Origin: Paramecium octaurelia
Taxonomy: Eukaryota > Ciliophora > Oligohymenophorea > Peniculida > Parameciidae
Direction of reading: 5' to 3'
NCBI GenBank assembly: GCA_905182995.1
Contig: CAJJDP010000080.1
Location: 186,001 to 250,000, forward strand
DNA: 64,000 nt
Shown here: piece by piece, positions 36,239 through 47,160 of the stretch
Layout of the letters: every line of letters begins with the position of its first letter
Position numbering within the stretch: the first letter of the stretch is position 1
Notes under the pieces: model-generated
What the model was told of the DNA's origin: nothing
The model's database searches: none
Seen by the model: only the letters and a program-made list of their open reading frames with translations
Program-made: the position numbers and the translations under genes

Positions 36239-36376
36239 TGACAGAAACTATAATTTACACATTTGATTAAGATTGAGTATTTATTTTTAGATCATCTATC
36301 ATTTGCATAAATTAAATATAGAAAATGAATCATTACAATAAATAGAAGAATCAAAATTATTAATTTAATTAATTAT

Positions 36377-37790
36377 ATGAATTAAGAAGTGGAAAACAAA
36401 GAAACTAAGGAATAGAGAGAGTAAATTGAATAAGAATCTGATGACAATGAGAAGAATGACAAAAAAGAATAGACCTAATAGTAGGAGTAGAAAAAGAAGA
36501 AGAAGAAAAATAAAAAGAAGAAGAAATGGGGAGAAGAAGGTATTTAGAAATAACAAAAAAATTAGAAGAAATTATGACTGATTTTGATGATGATTGGTAG
36601 AACAAAGTTAAGACATCTAAGATATTACAAGACCCTGATCTGCCTTAGCATATTAAAGAAAAATATGCCATTTATGAAAATAATCCATACATGATGATAA
36701 TATCGAATGTGCCTCTGAATGTGTAACTGAAAGAATTGGAGGAATACTTTAATACTCTCATCACATCTCTTGATCCCAAAATCAGTATTAATAAATTATA
36801 TATAAGCCGAAAGACCCATTAAGGCTATTGAATATGGGGCAACAAAGTCTTGGGTAGTATTGGAATGCAGTTCCAAAGAAGCTAAAAGGGCATTGGTGAC
36901 TTAGGATTAGGTTTAATTCGTGAATAATTGCAAAATAAAAGTAGAAAGACCAAGAAAATTTCTAGAAAGGATATTAAATCCATAGGCTAAGGAGGGGGAA
37001 TTAAATGCTGATCAAAAACAGGAAGACAATACAAGATTGTATTTGGGAGGGTTACCTACTTATCTGAGAGATGAGGATGTGATGAAACTCATACAATCCT
37101 TTGGATCAACTAAGTACTTTAATTTAGTCAAAGACACTACATCTAATACAGAGATTTCAAAAGGATATTGTTTTTTTGAGTATGAAAAAAGTGTCTCAAC
37201 TGCAAAGGCTTTAAAGGCACTTAACAATTTGTAAATTGGAGACAAGAAATTGAAGATATGCAAAGTTCAAGGAGAACCCTAATAAAATAAGAAAATTAAT
37301 GGAAGAGATTAGCCTTCTAATTATGCTGGTTCATTTTTGGCTTCCTGTGATTTGTTGCGAATGCCATAAGTGTAATAGATGCTAACGATCCCTTAGTCTG
37401 CATTGATTCCAAGCAAGGTTGTGCAATTCTTGAATATGGTATTGATTAAATGATAATATCAAAAGTGCTCAATTGAAGATCTGTATGAAGATGATATATA
37501 TGAAGAATTGATGGAGGACATTAGAAGTGAATGTATACGTTTTGGTTAAATAGAGAAGATAGAAATACCAAGGCCAGACAAAGAATCAGGGTAAGATATA
37601 ATAATTGCAATATTATTATAGTTTTTGTAACCCAGCTGTAGGAAAGATCTTTGTTAAATTTTATTATTAAATTCCTGCAAAGAAAGCTAAATTCCATCTA
37701 GCAGGTCGCACATACAATAAGAGAACTGTTATTACTTCTTTTTATCCTGAGGAACAATTTGATTATAAGGATTATTTGATAAATGGATGA
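36377..37790 (+). CDS. U2AF2: Splicing factor U2AF large subunit, 435 aa
   Basis: Exons 36377-36539, 36566-36784, 36807-37438, 37466-37590 and 37622-37790 (introns 26, 22, 27 and 31 nt; 1308 nt). The N-terminus is Glu/Lys/Gln-rich where animal U2AF65 has an RS domain; 'DFDDDWQNKVKTSKI' follows. RRM1 is degenerate. RRM2 is clear ('LYLGGLPTYLRDEDVMKLIQ', RNP1 'GYCFFEY'). A C-terminal UHM-type RRM holds 'VGKIFVKFYYQIPAKKAKFH' and 'LAGRTYNKRTVITSFYPEEQ', near-diagnostic for U2AF2. It binds the polypyrimidine tract and SF1 and commits the 3' splice site, which is notable in a genome whose introns are only 20-32 nt and have little room for a tract. Confidence 0.9.
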
Positions 37791-37850
37791 TTGTTTGAGT
37801 GTATGGTATTTTGATAATTCTATCAATGGTAAATTGATTAATTATGATAT

Positions 37851-38167
37851 TCATCCTGCTCTTCTGAATCTTCTATCTCTTTTAGGTAAATCTGCACCAT
37901 TTCCAACGCAATTTTATTCAGAGTAAGTATTCAGATTTGGATATGGTTGTCTATCTGAATACTTTCTCATATCTTCAGTAGATTATTCAGCATATTTAGT
38001 CAAATGTTTTCTTGCTTGTTCTGCATATGTTGGATCATGTTTTTGACCATTCAAATCAGTTGCAGGCAAACAATCTATATTCAATCTCTTCGTTTACTTG
38101 TTTCTATATAACTAAACTCCTTGGCTGTTATTACAAACACCAATACAATCATTAGTAAATACTTCAT
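37851..38167 (-). CDS. Small secreted protein, 97 aa
   Basis: Exons complement(38098-38167, 37851-38074), 23-nt intron, 294 nt. Signal peptide 'MKYLLMIVLVFVITAKEF', then a hydrophilic mature region with two Cys ('NCLPATDLNGQKHDPTYAEQ', 'YSEQNCVGNGADLPKRDRRF'), ending Arg-rich. One disulfide is plausible. No family recognised. It lies 36 bp downstream of the cytochrome gene on the same strand. Confidence 0.6.
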
Positions 38168-38203
38168 GATTGAAAACAAAAAAACGATATAATTAATATT
38201 AAA

Positions 38204-38941
38204 TCACTTCTTCTCTGGTTCATATCCTTGTCTCTAATGAGCAACCTCTCTTGCCTTTACCAGTCCCTATTCTCTATAATTTTGCCATTCATATCCATGA
38301 TACTTTGTGAATGACCTTCTATACAAATCTGAAGTGGCCTTTGCAAACCCTTTCAAAAACTTTACTAAATCAGCTCTACATATAATAGATGTTATTTTTT
38401 ACCTTTCCTCTGCACTCTCCAATAGTTCTCCTCTTTACAAACATTTTGTCCCTTTACACATTGCTTATGGATCTTTAGCCCACATAAATAGATTATAGCT
38501 ATTCCAAAATATTTTAGAATCCAACAAGGCCATTGTGTATTCTTCATATACTCTCTAACTAGCTGCTGGCTTGTTATATATTTGAGCCAAGGATGGTCCA
38601 CTGGATTCTTAAAATGAAAAATCTGCTGCATATGGTTTTCCTGTGAAAATTTCCAAAGAGTGACAAGAAGCACATGCACGCATAAATACTTTTGCTCCTT
38701 ATTTCAAATCACCATCCACTGGCACTAATTTAGATTTATCAGCATTAGTATTAGGATTTGTTAAATTTCGATATGTCTTCTTTGCCTTTATTGTTTATAA
38801 CAAGGCCTCTCTGGTTATTGCTTCATCAATCATTTGCTATTCTTTATGCATGGCTCTAATTTCATTCTAAACATCATCCTTGCTTTTGCCATAAGGATTC
38901 AAAAGAATTTTCTTCCATTTCTCATTTGGATCTTCTGACAT
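38204..38941 (-). CDS. c-type cytochrome family protein, 236 aa
   Basis: Exons complement(38403-38941, 38204-38375), 27-nt intron, 711 nt. A helical N-terminal extension ('KWKKILLNPYGKSKDDVQ') precedes a cytochrome c fold. The haem-binding motif is 'GAKVFMRACASCHSLE' (CxxCH); the distal part is 'SSGPSLAQIYNKPAAS' and the C-terminal helix 'ERADLVKFLKGF'. There follows an extra basic tail ('KYHGYEWQNYREQG'). The canonical class I Met ligand loop is replaced by 'AKDPQAMCKGTKC', in which Met or a Cys could serve. Long divergent cytochrome-c-domain proteins occur in ciliate mitochondrial respiratory complexes, so a mitochondrial intermembrane-space role is likely (inference). Confidence 0.8.
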
Positions 38942-38974
38942 TCTATAGTTTAATTTATTATCACATATTAAAAT

Positions 38975-39773
38975 TCATATTTTCAATTCATCTTTCAACC
39001 TCTTCTCCAATTCCTCATCAGTCTCCCTTCTTACTACTTCTTCCTAATTTTATACTATTTCCTCATAAATGTATCCACTCACATCTTCTCCTGTAATAAT
39101 ATCCTAGAGCAACTTGATATTTGGAATCTCAGCATTGTCTTTCGTCACTAGTACCCTCAAATCTTCGTATAATTTACTATCGTATTTTGTCTCAAATTAT
39201 ATAACATAATTTGATTATCGATATTTTTCATTCTTTATAATACTTTATTAGTTACCACTTCCTCCTCCATCTTATTGTTTGATGTTTGTATCACATCGCT
39301 GATATTTAGCAGTTCATTATCTACCACATTGACTTCTAACATTTTGTTATTTCCTAATTCAATTAAGCATTTTTTTTAATCTTTTGCCAAAGTTATCGAT
39401 TATACCAATTTACTCAAGTATTTCCTACCAGTCACAAATGATGATATTGTTTAAATTGAAAAAAATGCTGGTATCAATGTAACCCAAGGGTTTATGTAAA
39501 AATAGGAAAGTCCACCTACCATACCCCATAGAGTAATATATATTGCAGCAGATCTATTCAGTTTGGTTGAAAATCCTTATTTTTAAGCAAATTCAAAGTA
39601 CCATCTACATTAATTTTGTTTTGGAAAACTATGTAATTGTTGAATATTTTATTATTCTGAGAACTGAAGGCTGTAGCCATCTTGTCGATTTATTAAGTCA
39701 AATAGTCTTCATGGTCTAGGATCTTGTCGATCTTTTCTTTTGAAAATCTGAAAATAACTCTTCTAAATTGCAT
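38975..39773 (-). CDS. Membrane protein, unidentified, two apparent frame changes
   Basis: Starts 'MQFRRVIFRFSKEKIDKI', an amphipathic Arg-rich head like a mitochondrial presequence. It continues 'WYFEFAQKQGFSTKLNRSAA' into two hydrophobic segments ('YITLWGMVGGLSYFYINPW', 'TLIPAFFSIQTISSF'), then a Lys/Glu-rich tail ending 'EELEKRLKDELKI'. The frame changes twice, near 39612-39623 and 39184-39187, each time inside a run of A on the coding strand where one extra A restores continuity; no intron fits either place. With its small size, location beside the cytochrome gene and two helices it may be an inner-membrane protein. No family recognised. Confidence 0.5.
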
Positions 39774-40254
39774 TTTTAAAACTAATGAGAATTACTAAAT
39801 TTAATATTAGAAATACAGAAGAATAAAATTTTAAAAGAAATCAAATAGTAGTAAAGAATAATATAAGGATCTAATGATGATATAATCTCACTCTGGAAAA
39901 TTAATTAGAATTTCACTTTTATCCTGACCAAGAACTTAGAATAGAATGCATTTCCATCTTAGCAGGTATAAGAACCAAATATAAAAATATGATTTTTCTA
40001 CTTATTTTTAATGATATTAACCCTTTTGTACTCAGGATTGGATAATAATAAGAGAGAATAATATAGAATTCAATTGATGCACTTTAATTGAGCTTAAGTG
40101 AGATTTAAAGATGACTATCAATGTGATCATTTTGTTATACAAGATTATGAAGAATATCATTGGGAAAATATAATTATATATAAATATTATCTAATCAATT
40201 TAAGAGAACTTTTGATAAAAATTATAATTATTGTTTATTCAATTTATAATTGTA
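39774..40254. other. Intergenic with possible coding fragments
   Basis: About 480 bp. Two plus-strand patches look protein-like ('QLEFHFYPDQELRIECISIL' near 39895-39960 and 'DDYQCDHFVIQDYEEYHW' near 40110-40165) but are separated by TGA and have no supported start. Possible remnant of a small gene. Confidence 0.3.
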
Positions 40255-41728
40255 TCATTAAATATATTTAAGTAATTAATTTGCTCTTTGACATGTAATT
40301 TCATGTTTACAATGGATTATGATATCATTTAAATATGATGTTATTTTATGTAGTTTTAAAAAGTTCAATATTCGATTATCACTAGAGTTATGTTACAAAA
40401 TAGCAAAGGTCACTAAATTAATAAAAAATTTACATTTAATTAACTGTTTGCTAAGAATAAAATCTTGCCATTCCTTCATCTCTTGATATGTAGATATTAA
40501 CAGAGTTAATAATCCGTTGTTATATAGATCGATGCATTGCTCAAATGTACTGTTTGAGCAGAGAAGAAACAAAGCTTCCAATTAATGATATAAGACTTGG
40601 CGATCCTCTAAGATGAACTAAATAATTACTTTCTCTTTCAACCAATTACAAAAACTGCAAGGAAATTTAGTTCAAATGGATATTTTAGATAATGTATTAA
40701 GATTAATCGCAAAATAACTACTTCATTATAATAGATGCTTAAGTTCTAATGCATTTATCAGTGGTTCTATTGTTTTATTGATGATGATCAATAATAATAA
40801 GCAACTAAAAGAATATGTCTGGATGCTTTTCAATGATATCAAATTTCAACTATTGATCATTCAATTTCAGAGACTCAGAAATCACTTATAAGGCAGTTTA
40901 TCTTAGTGAGTACTATTCTTATACTACAAATGCTAAGGTGGTGAGTATTATCCAGAAGTTTTGATAGAGTGTAAGATTAGCTGTGAATTGAGATTTATCA
41001 ATGTAGTATCGAACGAATAAGAGTATTCTACTTAATAAGGAGTGTTTGTTCTCAGAGTATTTTTCATTATTATCCAAATCGAGCTCGATGTCCAAATAAT
41101 TGATTCCGCGTAATTTCTTGCATAATTTATCTACTATCAACAGGAGTTATTTGACATCCTAAAAAGGGATTCTGCTATTTGGCTCAACAAATGTGGTGAT
41201 TAGATACATAAAGGTAGACATAAGACAATCATCAGACTCAATCTCAAGATCAACTATTTTGTTTAAACATTGAACAATTTAAATTTGTATAAGGGTTGCT
41301 TAACATAGTAATGATGACTGTGACAGTTATCCAAGTAGATATAATTGTTCATCTAAGAATACAAAATTCTATTCCTTCTCACATTTTGCCATAATTCTTT
41401 GTCCCAAATTATAATCTTCAAAGAGGGTTTCTAAATCATCTATTTATTTATTATCTCTGCACTTCCTTACAATCATTTATAAATATAGAATCTTTGAATT
41501 TGTGATCTCTCCCTCCAAAATTGTTTTTAGAAGAGGTATTTTCAAAATGTTAAAATTCTAATCGGCTTCTACTTGATTGCATAACTCAACTATTTCGTCA
41601 TCCATCGATTCTTAACATTGTAAAAAATCACTTTTTAACATACTTTTTTTCCTACTTTCCATTAAAAACGCTTCTAGTCTTTACTTTCTAATTTGCTGTC
41701 TAAATTACTCTTTTTTTTAAGATAACAT
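40255..41728 (-). CDS. Importin-alpha-like armadillo protein, frame break in C-terminal third
   Basis: Starts 'MLSQKKEQFRQQIRKQRLEA' followed by 'FLMESRKKSM', which resembles a short importin-beta-binding domain. Armadillo-type helices follow ('IPLLKTILEGEITNSKIL', 'QATLIQIQIVQCLNKIVDLE'). The last part 'QLEALFLLCSNSTFEQCIDL' followed by 'YNNGLLTLLISTYQEM' matches the importin-alpha ARM consensus. Reading frames change between about 40650 and 40830: the T-run (coding strand) near 40648-40655 accounts for one shift, and TGA codons appear in the alternative frame further up. It is therefore either a mis-sequenced gene, a gene with unrecognised introns, or a young pseudogene. Expected role: adaptor between NLS cargo and importin beta. 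The start is the first ATG of the basic head. Confidence 0.6.
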
Positions 41729-42159
41729 AAATTTATTTATATTACATTAACATTATATTTCATTAATCATTATTGTAATACTGAAGAATTTCTATTCATT
41801 TCATAAGTTTGATTAATCGAAAACTAAAATAATATTATATTTGAAAATGGATTATATTACACCATACATATAGTGATGAAATCCCTCTATTAACACAGAA
41901 ATTCTTGGAACCAATCAACGAAACATGGTTGATAAGTTGATTTTACGATTAGATAGATTATGCAGGCTCCCCTTTATTTGGACATAGTAAAGATTTATAA
42001 GAATTCTATTACTGTATCTATAGGCAACTAGAAGAAGATATTTAGAAAATGATAAAGTCAAACAAAATAATCAACAACTTTTAAAATATTTATAAGTTGC
42101 TTCAATTTCATTTTATTATACATATACTCATTATACATAGATAAATTAAACAAATCTAA
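41729..42159. other. Intergenic
   Basis: About 430 bp, AT-rich; nothing recognised. Confidence 0.4.
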
Positions 42160-42840
42160 TCACTTCTTAATAGCATTTGCCATCCATTACATACCTTCAT
42201 TTAAACCCAAACCTGTTAAAGCACTACATTTAACTCTAATTTTAATTATATTATAATTGAGATACATTGTCCATTTTCTTGTTTTCTTTACTTCTAATTT
42301 TAAGAACTCGCAAATTTGAGTTTCACTCAATGCTCCTTACATATCCTGCAAAATTATAAATATAACCGAAATAAAACTTGTTTATTTGCCAAAATCAATA
42401 ATGGAACATCTTTGAGTTCTTGGCTTTATAGTATGTTCATTAACTCTTCCTTTGATGTTTTGAGTCTGCCTTCATCAAAGGAGTCAATCACATAGATAAT
42501 CCCATTTGTATTTGGGTAGTAACACTTCCAATATATTCTAGGAGTATATTTTGGTAGAATACCTGAGATCATTTTGACCTCCCAAATCCCAAGCTTGGAA
42601 CTTCAAATTTTTGTAGGTAAGTGTTTCCACATTGAATCCCATTGCTTGTTGTTATAATGATAATTTAGTTACTTGGTGCTGTTTGGATCAACTCATTAGA
42701 ATGCAATTTATCTATAAAATAGATTAATTTTGGATACACAAAATAGTTGTCTTTCCTGATTTATCCAAACCCAAAATTAGAATACGCATTTCCTTCCGGG
42801 ATAAGAGTGAAGTGAATATTTTAGAAAGCAATAATCCCAT
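42160..42840 (-). CDS. ARF-like (ARL) GTPase, 179 aa
   Basis: Six exons, complement(42738-42840, 42673-42711, 42563-42644, 42378-42537, 42266-42345, 42160-42235), five introns of 25-32 nt, total 540 nt. 'MGLLLSKIF' carries the N-myristoylation Gly and amphipathic helix. The P-loop is '[10 protein letters not shown]', the Thr of switch I is in 'TAPTMGFNVE', switch II is '[10 protein letters not shown]' with the catalytic Gln present, and the guanine-specificity motifs are 'LANKQD' and 'CSALTG'. A complete, probably active ARL-class GTPase for membrane traffic or ciliary transport. Divergent with the next gene, with 49 bp between the two ATGs. Confidence 0.9.
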
Positions 42841-42889
42841 TATTAATTTAATGAATTAACTCAATTTGGATAAATTACTTTATCCAATA

Positions 42890-45246
42890 ATGATGACAAT
42901 ACGTAGTCTCCGAACCTATTTCAAATAAGATGATGACAATAATCGCATAATCCTAGTATTGATTCCTAATTGATTAAGGATTGCCAAAATAAGGTGGAAG
43001 GATTTGCGCTTTCTATTATGAATTTCATACTCGATTTAATAGTTAACGGATCAGATCATACATCCATATCTTTCAATAAAAGTTCAGCGCAACTCTAATT
43101 AGAATTAAGAAACAAGCTTGATTGTATTCAAAACTTTGTATAAAGCAAAGAGGTTGCAAATTTAAAAAAGAATATTTTGAAATGCTATGAATAGAAAGAA
43201 GGCTTTAGTGAATCAGAGAGTGAAGATGACGGAGTTAGTCTTCAAATCAAATTGGTATGAGCTAGGTCCTCTTATAAGGCAGACGGGTAAGATAAAGGAG
43301 TTTAACCCTGAAATACAGTAGCTGCGTCTTGATTTGGAACAGAAGGAGTAAACCATCCAAGCATTGAAATAGAAACTGAAGTATCGATAGAACAGCATGG
43401 AAATGATGGCACACAATCATCATAAGGAGGTTTCCGTTCTCAAAGCACAATTTGTACTAAATCCACAACCAGAGGATCCATCATCTATATTTGATATTAA
43501 GTATTTTGATTAAACATAAATGCTTGATCCAGAGATAGTGGTTCTTATGAATGAAAAGATCAATGACATTAAAAATCAATATGAACGTTATGTGAAACAA
43601 TTTATGGATAAATTTCAAAAACAGCGAGTACAACATAATAATGAAGAAAACACGAAGAAACCCTCCTTTGATGATTTTACACCTAAGGAATTATTGAAGA
43701 TTGCTCTTGATAAGGAGTCCGATCCTTATGTTTTCTTTAAGAACATCTAAGATATTAAATCTATTAATTATGTTTTAAATGTTTTGGGTAATTAATAGAA
43801 ACATTATGGAATTGACTATGATAAAATCAACAATACCTTCAAAACCAAAAGTGAAGACTTAAAGAAGATAATTGATACTCGAATTTTAATGCAAGATTGC
43901 CAAGCGTAAATAAGTGCTATGTATCTTGTTGATCTAGAGAAAAAGAAAGAAGAAATCCTGGAGTTAAATTAGTTAATTACCTAATAAGATATAGAATATA
44001 AGCAATAATTGAAATTATTTGAGGACTTAATCTAAAATAACAACGAGAACTCTAAATAAATGATTCTAATTTAATAATAAAAGATTGAAAATATGAGATC
44101 TGAAAACCACAATCTCTCAACTATGCTATTGAATTAAAAATAGCATTGTTAATAATTGAAATAACAAAATTAATTTTTGATAAACAACTTAAAACACATA
44201 TTGAATGTACTACTTAAGAAATAAAACTAAAGTATTCTAGGATTAGATAAATATGATCTATTAAAAGAGAAATCAACTCCAATTAAAGATATTCTTCAGA
44301 AGTTAAATCATTTAGAAGGATATGATCTTGTTACTTTGATCCAAGAGGTTACATTGCTTTTATACGAGGTAGAATCAGTTAAAGTCGTGAATTAAATTTT
44401 AGGAAGAGGAAAAGTGAATAAATAAACTCAAACTGTCTAAGTCAAAGAAGAATTTACTGAGCAAAAAGAAGAGAAGAAATCTAAAGAAAAAAAAGAGTAA
44501 AAAATAATTATGAAGCATTTGGAAGAAATAAGATAAGATACTATTAAAAAAAATAAATAAAAGATTGCTTCTACTCAAACTGATGCATTTAATGAATTTA
44601 ATAATACCTAATATAATGAAAATAATTAAGAGTAAAAAACTATCGTCTCATAAAGTGAAAAGTGTGGAACGGTTTCATTGAATATGTTATTGAAATAGTT
44701 TCAATCCACAATAGAATAAAAACCAAACAGCATTAGAGATTTGACTCCTGAGCCTTGGATTGAGAAGCAGAGCTCAATTTTTAATAAGTTATATACTTAA
44801 TAGAAGTATGAGAATACTCGATGGCATCAATTGAGGCCTTTAATTGAAAAACTCACAGATGAAGAATTCCTCGAGGTTGTCAACACTTTAGGAATATATT
44901 CATTTAGACAACAACAGTAAACTTAGAATGCAGCCATGGACTTACCACAATACGATATCAGTAGAGTTTAATAATCAATGAGTTACAATAGTACTAATAA
45001 AAAGAGAAGAGATTCTAGTGTTGATTAAACTAGAAAGTATATTCTATTATTTTATTAAGTGTGTTTAATGAGTTGGATGAACAAAGAGAATATGCATTGA
45101 AACTATTCGAATAAAAAAGGATTGATACATATCGAAGAAGGATAAAAAGATTGGTTCCTGCTTAACCTAGTTAGTGTTTATAGGTTGAAGAAAAGTTGAG
45201 ACCAAAAAGTTAAATTAGAAGTAGTTAGCAAAAGCATGCTTACTGA
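42890..45246 (+). CDS. Long coiled-coil protein, 760 aa
   Basis: Exons 42890-42955, 42979-43254, 43283-45036 and 45060-45246 (introns 23, 28 and 23 nt; 2283 nt). The N-terminus is globular-looking ('ALSIMNFILDLIVNGSDHTS'), then an acidic 'SESESEDDG' patch. Three long coiled coils follow (about residues 120-170, 200-260 and 310-440). Then come a Lys/Glu block, a Gln-rich segment and a C-terminal helical region with 'RWHQLRPLIEKLTDEEFLEV'. An internal ATG at 43191 opens an uninterrupted alternative without the 28-nt intron, but the upstream exons have good coding character. No family recognised; a cytoskeletal or basal-body role is plausible. Confidence 0.75.
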
Positions 45247-45505
45247 ATTATATATATAAATCATTTCTTCTATAAGAATTTTAGTAGTTGAGAGCTGTGA
45301 TTATTTTACAGACGAGTGTTTGAAATTTGTCTTTGCAATGCTTATAAACTTTTACCAACTTAATCAAAACTTTGACTAGATAATGTTTATTCTGGCTTTT
45401 ACTTATATAGAATATAAAAGTAATACTCTGATCAATGGTGACTCTTTTTTTTTGGTTTTGTTACATTTATTCAACTTTTCAGTACTTAAAGACTACTATG
45501 ATTGT

Positions 45506-46344
45506 TCATTTAGTTTTTCTGATTTCTAGACTCGATGTCGCTTTTCTCCCTTTGAATCTCTTAATCTTTCTGTTGCCATCAATTTGGGCTCTAAATTTCT
45601 TTATATATACATGTTTTTACTGAGTTTCCTCATTTGATCTCTGGTAGCCAATCTCTCTTTTGGCAGAGGACTGTTTCCTTCCCTTAGACAGCGACCGATC
45701 TTTTTCAGTGTTACATATTTTCAACAAAGCTTTGAAATTGGCTTCATTATTTGTGATTTATAGACTTTTTTAGGATTTGTTGGAGACCAACTTACTAAGC
45801 CTTTCAAAAGCTGAGGGAGTCTTTTTATGAAGAATCTCTTTGGGTGATATATCTAACAATTTTTTCTGTTAATCCTAGAATAAAATCAATTAGCCATACT
45901 TTAATGATTTATTCCAAAGATTTTATTTTTTCTTATTATTATTTTATAATAATATCCTTTTCAGAAGTGATTTCATCTATTTTTTAGGTCAAAGCATCTA
46001 TTTGCAATTTCTATTGTTGCTCAACTCTAATGTGAATTCTTATTGATGCTTCGAGTTTTTGGATTACTGCCTCGTAATCATTGTTCATATGTTCTTCTAA
46101 TTATTCTTCAAATACAGTTTTTACTCTTTTGCATATTAATTTGAGGGGTACCTATTTAAATAAGCAATGATTTAGAGGATATATTCGTATTATTACATTT
46201 CCGATTATTCACAAATTTACTTTATACTCACTTAAATGATTTGTTGATATGTTTAAATGATGTCCTACTTCTTAGAAGATAAATTACTTTGTCAATCAGA
46301 TCTGCAATATCCAGCAATAATTACTTTATAGTATTACCTTGCAT
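45506..46344 (-). CDS. Coiled-coil protein, 254 aa (tandem copy 1)
   Basis: Exons complement(46288-46344, 46152-46264, 45900-46125, 45506-45874), introns 23, 26 and 25 nt, total 765 nt. The central coiled coil ('EEHMNNDYEAVIQKLEASIR', 'LQIDALTQKIDEITSEKD') and the 'KKTPSAFERLSKLVSNKS' motif are shared with the gene immediately upstream, showing tandem duplication. The C-terminus is Lys/Arg-rich. Its ATG lies only 21 bp after the stop of the upstream copy. No known domain; probably cytoskeletal. Confidence 0.72.
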
Positions 46345-46365
46345 ATATATATATATATTAATTAA

Positions 46366-47160
46366 TCAAAATTGCAAACCAGATCTAGTTAAGTGAATGT
46401 TACTGTACTGAGGGATCGACCCTTTGAGTTACAATATTATCTTTTTAGTCTTTCTCTGATCAACACTGACTTATTCATCTCTTTATGTTTGGGAACATGA
46501 ATAATCCTACTTAATAGCAGATTGCTAGAGCCTGCTTTTTTAAAAGCAAATTTATCGTTTCTTGTTATCTTATTGTAGTAGTTTAGTATCTATTGATTTT
46601 CTCAAAGGATAAGACGTTTTTCTTTAAGAAAGCGAACGCTCATCCTAATTTAAAAACCCATTTGTGCTAAGTATATTCTACTAAGACTTGTTCGACATCA
46701 ATTTATTGATCTTCTCATAAGCTGATGGTGTTTTCTTTTGTGTGTTTAAATCTAATTGAGAAAAATGATTCAGAAAATTAGTTTATAAATTTCCTGCACT
46801 TTCAGTATGTTTCTCTTACAACTACAATTGCAATTTGTGTATTTTATCCTCAAATTGCCTCACTTAAACATCTTTCTCTTTTAAGAGTTCCTCTATTTTA
46901 CTATTTAGTAATTCAATCTGAAGATTCAGTTAGTATTATGTTCTAATGTGCTTTCTAACAGAGGCTTCTAAATTTTAGATAACTGTCTCGTAATCATTCT
47001 TAATATGCTCGTTCAATTATTACTGCAATTGTTAACGCATCTAATCAATTGACTTAAAGAGCTATATTATATTATATGACAATGATGCATCATCTTAATT
47101 AAGTATTTGCGACTAATCAATATCATTATCGATTATACTCTCTAATTTATGTTTATTCAT
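46366..47160 (-). CDS. Coiled-coil protein, 264 aa (tandem copy 2)
   Basis: Intronless, 265 codons. Parallel to copy 1: 'NEHIKNDYETVIQNLEASVR', 'LQIELLNSKIEELLKEKD' and 'KKTPSAYEKINKLMSNKS', followed by a Ser/Gln/Arg-rich tail ('LNQDERSLSQRKTSYPLRKS'). The intron difference (three in copy 1, none here) means introns were gained or lost since duplication, or that this copy arose through RNA. Function unknown. Confidence 0.72.

Noticed and set aside
36365..36605. Hydrophobic Phe/Leu-rich minus-strand frames
   Set aside because: Reverse complement of the Lys/Glu-rich first exon of the U2AF gene.
46340..46360. (TA)n run as a repeat element or retained IES
   Set aside because: Only about 18 bp, AT-only spacer between genes; no terminal consensus and no disruption of coding sequence.
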